Source of the DNA: Streptomyces kronopolitis
GTDB taxonomy: Bacteria; Actinomycetota; Actinomycetes; Streptomycetales; Streptomycetaceae
Assembly (NCBI RefSeq): GCF_014646275.1
Contig: NZ_BMND01000005.1
Coordinates: forward strand, 236,376-300,375
Direction of reading: 5' to 3'
Length of the DNA: 64,000 bases
The notes beneath the pieces were generated by a model that had not been told where the DNA came from, did no database searches, and saw only the letters and a program-made list of their open reading frames with translations. Below, one piece after another: positions 1 through 6,681 of the stretch. A program made the position numbers and the translations under genes. Every line of letters starts with the position of its first letter. The first letter of the stretch is position 1.

Positions 1-334
1 CCCGCTCGCCGAACCGGGCGAGCCCGCGGGTGATCGCCGCCGCGAGATCCTCCGGGATGGCGGTGTCTTCGATGATCCGGCGGATCCGCGCGCCGAGCGT
101 GCGGATCGCCTCCCGGTCGTCCGGGTCCACGCGCGACAGCCGATCGAGCAGATCGCCGGTCGACGGCGCCTCTGCCATGATCCGCCGGAAGGCATCCGTC
201 GTCACACAGAAGCCATCCGGCACACGGAGGCCTTCGATCCGAGACAGCCCGCCCAGCTGCGCCCCCTTGCCGCCGACGACCGCGACATCCGTCTCGTCGG
301 CCTCGTGGAGGTCCCACACATACTGCTCGGTCAT
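1..334 (-). CDS. rph: rifampin phosphotransferase, N-terminal part (cut by window edge)
   Basis: Rph enzymes inactivate rifamycins by ATP-dependent phosphorylation; they are built like PEP synthases (ATP-grasp, rifamycin-binding and swivelling His domains). Only the first 111 codons lie here, the start of the ATP-binding domain. The visible protein starts MTEQYVWDLHEADETDVAVV and runs on through GGKGAQLGGLSRIEGLRVP and DGFCVTTDAFRRI, which fits Rph closely, more so than ordinary PEP synthase. The ATG at 334 has a GGAGG ribosome site 8 bases upstream. A rifamycin-associated element lies about 195 bases upstream, which supports the Rph assignment over PpsA. The C-terminal catalytic His domain is outside the window, so activity cannot be judged. 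Confidence 0.85.
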   Translation of the reverse strand, partial: MTEQYVWDLHEADETDVAVVGGKGAQLGGLSRIEGLRVPDGFCVTTDAFRRIMAEAPSTGDLLDRLSRVDPDDREAIRTLGARIRRIIEDTAIPEDLAAAITRGLARFGER

Positions 335-528
335 CGCGACACCTCCGGGACGGCCGCGCTCCGGGGCTCCGCGTCCGCCGACCGCATCACCGGCGCCTGC
401 CCCCGCAACGCCGGTCCGCCCACCGTCCCCACGTCACCGCGGACCCCGTACACCGACAACAACACACGCACGTCGTGCCCTCATTTCCGCAGGTTGTGGC
501 ATCGGCCGACGATTCTGCGGCACGACCC

Positions 529-547
529 GGGCCTTGCCGCAAGCCCC
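529..547 (-). promoter_or_regulatory. rifamycin-associated element (RAE)
   Basis: On the minus strand this reads GGGGCTTGCGGCAAGGCCC, a 19-bp imperfect inverted repeat. From memory it equals the published RAE consensus found upstream of rifamycin-inactivating genes in actinomycetes. It lies between an AT-rich stretch (tataaattgaga, 557-568) and the rph start at 334, leaving a leader of about 195 bases. It implies rifamycin-inducible expression of rph. Confidence 0.85.
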
Positions 548-570
548 CCAACCCGCTATAAATTGAGAGT

Positions 571-594
571 GGCAAGGAGAGTTCTCTCCTTGCC
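571..594 (-). terminator. hairpin terminator after epoxide hydrolase gene
   Basis: A perfect inverted repeat with 11-base arms (ggcaaggagag / ctctccttgcc) and a 2-base loop. It is 45 bases after the epoxide hydrolase stop and just ahead of the rph promoter region, so it likely insulates rph from that gene. There is no strong T-run on either side. Confidence 0.6.
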
Positions 595-638
595 TTTGTC
601 GTTGTGGCGGTGAGCGAGTCCGAGTCGCCGATCCGCGT

Positions 639-1814
639 TCACCGACCGGCGGCCGCCAGCACTGCCGTGAGGCCCTCTCGCAGATCCTTGACGAAATACT
701 CGGGGACCTCCAGCGACGGGAAATGTCCCCCGCTTTCGGGCGAACTCCACCGGACGATCTGCCGGTACCGCTCCTGCGCCCAGGGGCGCGGACACTTCTC
801 GATGTCGCGGGGGTACATGGTGATCGCCGACGGGACGTCGACCCGGAGTTCGGGGTCCAGCGAGTTGTGGCTTTCGTAGTAGATGCGGGCCGCCGATGCG
901 CCGCTCCGCGTCAGCCAATACAGGGTGACGTCATCGAGAATCCGGTCCCGGGAAATCGTCTCGAACGGGCTGTCTTCGGTATCCGTCCACTCGGCGAACT
1001 TGTCCAGGATCCAGGCGAGCAGCCCGACCGGTGAGTCGACGAGCGAGTACCCGATGGTCTGCGGCCGGGTCGCCTGCTGCTTCGCGTATGCCGCGCGGTG
1101 GCGCCAGAAATGGCGGGTGTCCTCGGCCCACGTGCGCTCGACCGCCGTCAGCCCGTCCATGGTCAGCCCGGGCGGCCCCTCCGCGAACGTGGTGTGGATA
1201 CCGAGAACGTGCGCCGGGAACCTGCCGCCGAGCACCGTGGTGATATTGCCTCCCCAGTCACCGCCGTGGGCGGCGAACCTGCTGTAGCCGAGCCTCCCCA
1301 TCAGTTCCACCCAGGCGGCCGCGGTCTTTTCGGTTCCCCATCCGGTGGTGGCCGGCTTGTCGCTGTAACCAAAGCCCGGCAGCGACGGAGCCACGACGTG
1401 AAATGCCGGCGCGTCCACATCGTCCGGATCCGCCAACTCGTCGACCACATCGATGAATTCCGCGATGCTTCCCGGCCAGCCGTGCGTCAAGATCAGCGGA
1501 GTGGCGTCCTCGCGCGCAGAGCGGCGGTGCAGGAAATGGATTCCCAGATCATCAATGGTCGTACGGAACTGCCCGATGCGATTAAGGCGCTCTTCAAACG
1601 ACCGCCAGTTGTACCCGGTGCGCCAGTAGTTCACGACCTCGACGAGGTCGGCGAGAGGAACACCCTGCTCCCATCGGCGGGGGCCGGGCGCGGCGGGATG
1701 GACCGTCTCGGCCTCCGGTAGCCGCGCCGCGGCCAATCGCGCGCGCAGATCATCGAGGTCGGCGTCGGGTGCATGGGCTTCGAAAGCTTGCACATCGCTG
1801 GCGGGACGGGACAT
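639..1814 (-). CDS. epoxide hydrolase, alpha/beta-hydrolase fold
   Basis: Predicted to hydrolyse epoxides to vicinal diols through an Asp-ester intermediate. The 391-residue protein has an N-terminal epoxide-hydrolase cap segment (about residues 1-110, with VNYWRTGYNWR), the HGWPGS oxyanion motif at 111-116, the nucleophile motif HGGDWGG with Asp186, and a C-terminal GGHFPSLE whose His364 fits the catalytic base. Length is normal for the EHN family. The ATG at 1814 follows AGGAGG; an in-frame start further upstream has no such site. The gene is divergent from the CGNR regulator gene, 82 bases apart, which makes that regulator a candidate controller. The natural substrate is unknown. Confidence 0.85.
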   Translation of the reverse strand: MSRPASDVQAFEAHAPDADLDDLRARLAAARLPEAETVHPAAPGPRRWEQGVPLADLVEVVNYWRTGYNWRSFEERLNRIGQFRTTIDDLGIHFLHRRSAREDATPLILTHGWPGSIAEFIDVVDELADPDDVDAPAFHVVAPSLPGFGYSDKPATTGWGTEKTAAAWVELMGRLGYSRFAAHGGDWGGNITTVLGGRFPAHVLGIHTTFAEGPPGLTMDGLTAVERTWAEDTRHFWRHRAAYAKQQATRPQTIGYSLVDSPVGLLAWILDKFAEWTDTEDSPFETISRDRILDDVTLYWLTRSGASAARIYYESHNSLDPELRVDVPSAITMYPRDIEKCPRPWAQERYRQIVRWSSPESGGHFPSLEVPEYFVKDLREGLTAVLAAAGR

Positions 1815-1833
1815 GGGACCTCCTGGGCATCGT

Positions 1834-1896
1834 GGAACCGGCCAAGGCGGTTCTAACAGCTCCCCGCGCCGCACTGCAACCGTCTAAGGTGGTTCC
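1834..1896. promoter_or_regulatory. divergent promoter region with repeated GGTTC motif
   Basis: Between the epoxide hydrolase and CGNR genes, ccaaggcggttctaa (1842-1856) and ctaaggtggttcca (1884-1897) form imperfect direct repeats, and GGAACC at 1834-1839 is an inverted copy of the core. In the right copy TAAGGT (1885-1890) sits 6 bases before the ATG at 1897, as in leaderless -10 boxes. In the left copy the minus-strand TAGAAC could serve as -10 for the hydrolase gene. The repeats may be operators for a shared regulator (inference). Confidence 0.4.
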
Positions 1897-2478
1897 ATGC
1901 GTGTGCGTCCCGGCTTCCCCGACTTCCGCCTCGGCAATGTCCTGGCGACCAGCTTCACGGGGACTCTCTCCGAGCGGCATGGCAACGCGGTGGAGCGCAT
2001 CCCCACGCCGCAGCGACTCATCGACTGGCTTGCGGTGAACGGCCTCGCCGTGGACTCCTGCACCACCGCCCAGCTCGACCTCGCCCGGGAACTGCGGGAG
2101 TCGATTCACGCCGCCGCGACCGCGGCCGCGCTCCAGGACGCTCTCCCCGCGTCTGCCGTCAAGGTCATCAATGACCGCAGCGCTCAGGGGCGGGCCTCGG
2201 CGATCCTCACCCCCGAGGGCAAGCGGCGATGGCAGCTCAGCTCGTCTTCTCTCGTGGAAGATGCCCTCAGCGTGATCGCCGCCGACGCGATCAGCATCAT
2301 CGCGGGCGAACGAGACGGAAAACTGGCCTTGTGCGCCTCACCGACCTGCCGAGCCGCCTTCTTCGACACCAGCCAGAGCCGCACCCGCAAATGGTGCGAC
2401 ATGAACACGTGCGGGAATCGCCAGAAGAAGGCGCGCTTCCACGCCAATCAGCGCAAGGACCCCGGTTCAGGGGAGTGA
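1897..2478 (+). CDS. CGNR zinc-finger protein (ABATE domain), putative regulator
   Basis: The 193-residue protein has the usual two parts of this actinobacterial family: an N-terminal stress-associated ABATE domain (about residues 1-130, starting with DFRLGNVLATSFTGTLSER) and a C-terminal CGNR zinc finger (about 140-185). The finger shows CASPTC and CDMNTCGNRQK, four Cys that can bind zinc, with the name-giving CGNR. Family members are presumed DNA-binding regulators, but targets are mostly unknown. The start appears leaderless: TAAGGT lies 6 bases ahead of the ATG. The divergent epoxide hydrolase gene is its most likely target; the downstream hydrolase, 22 bases on, may be cotranscribed. Confidence 0.85.
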   Translation: MRVRPGFPDFRLGNVLATSFTGTLSERHGNAVERIPTPQRLIDWLAVNGLAVDSCTTAQLDLARELRESIHAAATAAALQDALPASAVKVINDRSAQGRASAILTPEGKRRWQLSSSSLVEDALSVIAADAISIIAGERDGKLALCASPTCRAAFFDTSQSRTRKWCDMNTCGNRQKKARFHANQRKDPGSGE

Positions 2479-2500
2479 TCGTCACCCATCTGGAGGTGCG

Positions 2501-3196
2501 ATGAGAGTCGTGTTCGTGCACGGTGCGTGTGTGCGGGACGGGTCGTGGTGGTGGCACCGCACCGCCGAGCTGCTGCGGGAGCGGGGAGTGCCGAGCGTGG
2601 CCCCGGCGCTGCCGAGCTGCGGCGAGGCGGGCCTGCCCGGCGGCGACAGCGGTCCGGGGCTGCCCGAGGATGTCGCCGCGGTGCGGCAGGTGCTACAGGC
2701 CGGCGACGAGCCGACCGTGGTGGTCGCCCACAGCTACGGCGGGATCGTCACGGCGGAGGCCGCCGCGGGGATCGGGGCGGTGCGCCACCTCGTGCTGGTC
2801 TCCAGCTACCTGCCCGAAGTCGGCCAGAGCCTTTCGGAGTTCGGGGACGGCGGCCCCGCCCCGTTCCTCGACGTGGACCCCGACGCCGGCACGTTCGGGG
2901 TCCGCCCCGAGCTGCTCGTGGACACCTTCCTTCAGGACTGCGCCCCCGAGGTCCAGGCGGAGGCGGCGGACCACCTCGCCCGGCAGAGCGTGCGGGTGAC
3001 CGGGCAGCCGGTCGGGGCGGCCGCATGGCAGCAGGTGCCCTCGACCTACCTCGTCTGCGCCCAGGACCGGGGCACGCCGCCGCGACGGCAACGCGAGTTC
3101 GCCCGCCGCGCCGACCGGATCGTTGAACTCGACGCCGGCCACCACCCGTTCCTGTCTCACCCCGCAGCCGTCCGGGACCTGCTGCTGAGCCTGTGA
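2501..3196 (+). CDS. alpha/beta hydrolase
   Basis: A 231-residue cytosolic esterase-like hydrolase with an intact triad pattern: the oxyanion HG at the N-terminus (VFVHGACVRDGSWWW), the nucleophile elbow AHSYGG with Ser78, and AGHHPFLSHP near the C-terminus with the catalytic His (214 or 215). The long W-rich start and the H-P-x-L-S-H-P ending resemble salicylate-esterase-like and tropinesterase-like hydrolases, but the substrate cannot be read from sequence. CTGGAGGTG precedes the ATG by a good distance. It starts 22 bases after the CGNR gene and probably shares its transcript. Confidence 0.8.
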   Translation: MRVVFVHGACVRDGSWWWHRTAELLRERGVPSVAPALPSCGEAGLPGGDSGPGLPEDVAAVRQVLQAGDEPTVVVAHSYGGIVTAEAAAGIGAVRHLVLVSSYLPEVGQSLSEFGDGGPAPFLDVDPDAGTFGVRPELLVDTFLQDCAPEVQAEAADHLARQSVRVTGQPVGAAAWQQVPSTYLVCAQDRGTPPRRQREFARRADRIVELDAGHHPFLSHPAAVRDLLLSL

Positions 3197-3272
3197 CGAC
3201 AGCCGCGAACGAGGTGTCGGGGCGGGAATCCTTGGCCTCGTCGACAACCGAACGCGCCTGCAACAGAATTCG

Positions 3273-3465
3273 TCAACGCCGGCTTGCCGCGAGCAGCCGC
3301 AGTGCTGTGTCGTCCTCGCCGCCGGGCCGTGGAAAGTACACATACAGCACATGCCCCTCGGGGCCGGCGAGCGCGAACGTCTCGTAGTCGAGGCAGAGAA
3401 CGCCGACGCCTTCGACCGCGAGCTGCACGGACCACCCGAAGGGAAGCCCCGGTGGCCGGGCCGTC
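3273..3465 (-). pseudogene. remnant of XRE-family (MmyB-like) regulator C-terminus
   Basis: Reading leftward, an open stretch ending at TGA 3275-3273 gives VQLAVEGVGVLCLDYETF, then ALAGPEGHVLYVYFPRPG and GEDDTALRLLAASRR. This matches the end of MmyB-type regulators (L-x-Y-E-x-F, then V-Y-x-x-x-P-G-x-x-x-x-x-AL-x-LLA). No HTH domain, start codon or ribosome site lies upstream; the reading frame fades out just after the esterase stop at 3506. I take it as a decayed 3' fragment. The recognition rests on pattern, not on a search. Confidence 0.45.
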
Positions 3466-3505
3466 CAGAAGCGCGTTGGTTACGTCGGCTCCCGCTGGAG
3501 CAGGG

Positions 3506-4831
3506 TCATCGCGGCTTCCACTGGGAGAATGCCTTCTGTACGTCGTGAGGCGAGTCGGCGAGGGCGGTGTCGTCGGGTTCGGCTGCGGTGACGTGGGGGA
3601 GGTGAACGATGACGTCATAGGCGTCCAGGGGGCTCACATCGCAGTAGAGAGTGCCGACACGCTGCCGGGAGATGGCCCGAACGGCCTCGGTGTCGGCCGG
3701 TGACAGCCGCCGCAGGTCGGTGGCGAAGGGGCCGTCACCGCTGGCGGCCATGAGCGCGTCGAGGCTGCCGGGCTGGGGAGGCTCCAGGTCGGTGAAGAGC
3801 TTGCCGGCGTAGAAGTCGGCTCCGCTATTGAGGGTTTGGCCTGTGCCGTTGGTGGTGCCGATGACCAGGTAGCCCTCGCCGATCCGGTCAGCAAGGTGCA
3901 TGCCCATGGTCGACGCAGGAGGCATGCCCGGCCAGTGGGCGGGCCAGCGCTGGATGTGGCCGTTATGGGCGGCCAGAACGATCCGGTCCTCCCGGTGCAG
4001 GATCCATTCGACGGTGTCCGCGATCGCGGCGTCGCGGTTGAAGAGCACGCTGCCGTGGTCACCACGGGCCATCGCGCGGGCAATCGCATCGGTGGTGACG
4101 GTCAGGTGCAGCGCGCGCAGTGCGCGCTCGTAGGTGTCGGCAGTCGTGCGCTGCCGGTAGTCCAGGCGTCGCCCCTCCATCTGTGCGGTGAGGTCGGCGA
4201 GTCCTGCTGTCAGTGCATCGCGTTGCTCAGGTGCGAGCTGTCCGTAGGCGGCGACGGACTGGGAAAGGGAGAATGCGGACGGCGCCGCGAAGGCCGAGGC
4301 CGTCTCGCGAATCCTGGGATCCATCTCGAACTCAGGGTCTGCGTGTGCGAGGTAGGCGATGACGGTGTCCAGGCCGGGTAGCAGGGAGACGTTCGAGCCG
4401 GACAGGTCGATGCCGTAGAAGCCAACTGGGTCGGCGGATTCGAGATTGTGCTGCCGCATCCACTCCAGATGGGTCCGCAATTCGGTCCACAGTCCCATCA
4501 GCGAGGTCATGCCGTTCGCCATGACGTTGCCGGGCTGGCCCTGGCCGCCGCGGATCCATTCGTCGGTGAGTCTTCCCTCGACGAATCCGGACTCCATCGC
4601 GTAGGCGCCGAACCCGTGCCGCTCGACCAGGTACCGCGTCAGGCGGTGGCGCAGCTGGTAGGACTCGCGGTTGTAGTGCGCGTTCTCGCCGATCGCCACC
4701 ACCCTCGCGTCGCCGATCGCCTCATCCAGCCATGCCAGATCCTCTTGCGGCCCGTCCGGGTCCAGCGTTCGCAGTGGCCGTAACGCCTCGGTGCTCAGCC
4801 GAGCCGGAGCCGGTGAGTTGTTCGTGGTCAC
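3506..4831 (-). CDS. erythromycin esterase family protein
   Basis: Member of the EreA/EreB superfamily; true Ere enzymes hydrolyse the macrolide lactone, but many relatives have unknown substrates. The 441-residue protein shows the family signatures: IGENAHYNRES with Glu49 and His52, YAMESGF, FYGIDLSGS, and AAHNGHIQR with the paired His of the active site. The GTG start at 4831 follows GGGGGAGAG. No signal peptide is seen. Codon 17 is TTA (4781-4783), rare in Streptomyces, so translation may depend on bldA. The gene is divergent from a winged-helix regulator, with one palindrome between them. Macrolide resistance is possible but unproven. Confidence 0.85.
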   Translation of the reverse strand: MTTNNSPAPARLSTEALRPLRTLDPDGPQEDLAWLDEAIGDARVVAIGENAHYNRESYQLRHRLTRYLVERHGFGAYAMESGFVEGRLTDEWIRGGQGQPGNVMANGMTSLMGLWTELRTHLEWMRQHNLESADPVGFYGIDLSGSNVSLLPGLDTVIAYLAHADPEFEMDPRIRETASAFAAPSAFSLSQSVAAYGQLAPEQRDALTAGLADLTAQMEGRRLDYRQRTTADTYERALRALHLTVTTDAIARAMARGDHGSVLFNRDAAIADTVEWILHREDRIVLAAHNGHIQRWPAHWPGMPPASTMGMHLADRIGEGYLVIGTTNGTGQTLNSGADFYAGKLFTDLEPPQPGSLDALMAASGDGPFATDLRRLSPADTEAVRAISRQRVGTLYCDVSPLDAYDVIVHLPHVTAAEPDDTALADSPHDVQKAFSQWKPR

Positions 4832-4848
4832 TTCTCTCCCCCTTCATT

Positions 4849-4866
4849 GTTCCCAACTTTGGGAAC
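4849..4866. promoter_or_regulatory. palindromic operator between esterase gene and regulator gene
   Basis: GTTCCCAACTTTGGGAAC is an inverted repeat with perfect 8-base arms and a CT centre. It sits in the 61-bp space between the divergent starts at 4831 and 4893, close to both, so a dimeric repressor bound here could block both promoters. The neighbouring winged-helix protein is the obvious candidate to bind it (inference). Confidence 0.7.
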
Positions 4867-4892
4867 GTTACCAGATATGGGATCATTGCGGG

Positions 4893-5477
4893 GTGGACAC
4901 TCTCGACTTGCTGCTGCACCCGGTGCGGCTACGCATCACCTACGCCATGTCCGGTGAGCGGACGCGCACTACCGCCGAGTTGTGTGCGGCGCTGCCCGAT
5001 GTCCCCAAGACCACCGTGTACCGGCACGTCGGCCTGCTGGCCGAGGGGGGAGTCCTGGAGGTGGTGGACGAGCAGCGGGTGCGCGGTGCGGTGGAACGGC
5101 GTTACCGACTGCGCCGGGACCGGATGGCGATCGGCCCCGAGGCGGGGGCGTCGATGTCCCTGGACGACCACAGCCGCGGTTTCGCCGCCGCCATGGCCGC
5201 CCTGCTCGCCGAGTTCAACGCCTACCTCGACCGGCCGGGAGCCGACCCGTTCGCCGACTCCGTGGGCTACCGGCAGGGCACCCTCTGGCTCAGCCCCGAC
5301 GAACTCACCGAGATGATCAGCGAGTTGCGTCATTCCTTCGCGTCACGCGCGGGCAACGGGCCCGCACCGGGCCGCAAGCCCCACCTGGTGAGTTCCATCT
5401 TCTTCCCGACTGAGGAGCCACTACCGCGACACGAAGACCCCCCGACGGCCACCAGCAGTGAAACCGACAGGCAGTGA
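4893..5477 (+). CDS. ArsR-like winged-helix transcriptional regulator
   Basis: The 194-residue protein begins VDTLDLLLHPVRLRI and has an N-terminal winged helix (about residues 1-85, including TTAELCAALP and PKTTVYRHVGLLAEGGVL) followed by an alpha-helical C-terminal part of unknown ligand specificity (about 95-180, ending with VSSIFFPTEEP). This layout is common in actinobacterial one-component regulators of the HTH_20/ArsR type. I chose the GTG at 4893 because the winged helix starts there; reading further upstream would run through the operator. It faces the erythromycin-esterase-like gene and probably represses it and itself through the palindrome at 4849-4866. Confidence 0.8.
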   Translation: MDTLDLLLHPVRLRITYAMSGERTRTTAELCAALPDVPKTTVYRHVGLLAEGGVLEVVDEQRVRGAVERRYRLRRDRMAIGPEAGASMSLDDHSRGFAAAMAALLAEFNAYLDRPGADPFADSVGYRQGTLWLSPDELTEMISELRHSFASRAGNGPAPGRKPHLVSSIFFPTEEPLPRHEDPPTATSSETDRQ

Positions 5478-5679
5478 CGCCGCAACAGACCTACCCCTGC
5501 AGCGTCAGCTACCTCGCCCGGCCGTACGACGATGCACCAGAACCCGCTGGAGATCACGCGTCGCGTTCACCAGTGAAACGCTCCACTGCCAGTCGGCCAT
5601 GCGGAGCGTTCCCGGTTCTCATGAGGTACCGACTCGCCGTCACAGACATGTAGTCCATGAATCTTTGCAGTTCAGAGTC

Positions 5680-6414
5680 GACGCCCGAGCTCCTGCGGTC
5701 GGTAAAGTGGAGTACAAGAAGGGCGCCGATAGCGGGGTGTTGTCGTAGGCCGCCTCCTACATGTCCTGGCTGGATTCGGCGCACCACGAGTTCGAGGCGC
5801 TTGTCCGGAGGGGGCTGGGCGTGGAGGTTGCCGAGTCGATCGACTGGAGTCGACCGCGGATGGTCTGCATCGCGGCCGGCTTCTCCCATCACGACCGTGT
5901 GGCCGTGCAGCGGCTGCCCGAGCAGATCGACCTGGTGCACTACCGCGTCCTCGAGGGGGACTTGCTGAGCCTGCTGCTCGTGGACTCTTCGCCTGGGTCG
6001 CCGAGCGCCGCTTCGTCTCGGCGGAACCGGGAGCGGGACGCGGCGATCGACAGCACGCCGGCGGCACCGGTTCTGGTGGCTCCTGGTCTCGTCCCTGAGT
6101 GCCTGCGGGACCTGTACGCGGAGCCGGACGACGCTCTGACGGCGTGGGACGAGGTCGAGGTGGCGCCTCTGCGGCACTAGATCGCCTACCGGCGGCTGGT
6201 GAACGTGGCATCGGTGATCTTCCGTTCGAAGCACGCGGCGACCCTGGTCTCTCTCAGACTCGACCCGGACACCGTCACACTGGAGGAGGGCTTCACCCGG
6301 GACATGCGCGGCATCGGGCACCTCGGGACCGGGGACCTGGAGGTGCGCCTCGCCTCGGCAGCCGACCCGGAGAAGGCCGTGCCGCTGATCAGGTGGGCGT
6401 GGGAGGGGGCGTGA
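5680..6414 (+). pseudogene. decayed DUF5655 / NucS-like nuclease-fold gene
   Basis: One continuous reading frame resembles actinobacterial DUF91/DUF5655 proteins but is broken. It reads FRVDARAPAVGKVEYKKGAD, then TAG at 5746-5748 where relatives have Gln (V-I-N-Q-A-A), then AASYMSWLDSAHHEFEALVR, then a second TAG at 6178-6180, then IAYRRLVNVAS and the well-kept domain end LDPDTVTLEEGFTRD and MRGIGHLGTGDLEV to TGA at 6414. The R-V-D and E-Y-K-K pieces fit a PD-(D/E)xK nuclease core, but the segment between them looks shortened and the N-terminus is missing. Both stops could come from CAG-to-TAG changes. No convincing start is seen. Confidence 0.7.
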
Positions 6415-6480
6415 GCCACGCGGAGGGGTGGCACTTCAATCTCCCTTGCCGCGCCACCCCGTCGGCGATGTCCGAGCATC

Positions 6481-6660
6481 GTGCTCCCCCGCTACAAACC
6501 CCACGACCTGCGGTACAAGTGGGCCACCATGACCCTGAGCAACGGCGTGCCCATCCACGAGGCGTCCCGTTGGATGGGCCACAGCTCCATCAAGCACGGT
6601 GGACCGGTGCGGCCACCTCACCCTCGACGGCAGGAGCGCTGCCGTCAGGTCACATCGAGG
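6481..6660 (+). pseudogene. tyrosine recombinase (phage-type integrase) C-terminal remnant
   Basis: The frame from 6481 reads RYKPHDLRYKWATMTLSNG and VPIHEASRWMGHSSIK, with the HxLR box and GH box of phage-type integrases. At 6594/6596 the frame shifts by one base; in the new frame it reads TVDRCGHLTLDGR, where the nucleophilic Tyr is expected but a Cys codon (TGC, 6608-6610) is present. The N-terminal two thirds are absent. It cannot be active and marks a former integrated element. No tRNA or attachment-site duplication was recognised nearby. Confidence 0.7.
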
Positions 6661-6681
6661 CCACCTTCGGGGTGCACATGC

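Noticed and set aside
3157..3618. Minus-strand frame of about 150 codons between the hydrolase and esterase genes
   Set aside because: Arg-rich shadow frame without ribosome site; the real signal in this region is the MmyB-like tail in another frame.
6415..6681. Attachment site or tRNA beside the integrase remnant
   Set aside because: No tRNA cloverleaf or direct-repeat pair could be recognised on either strand.
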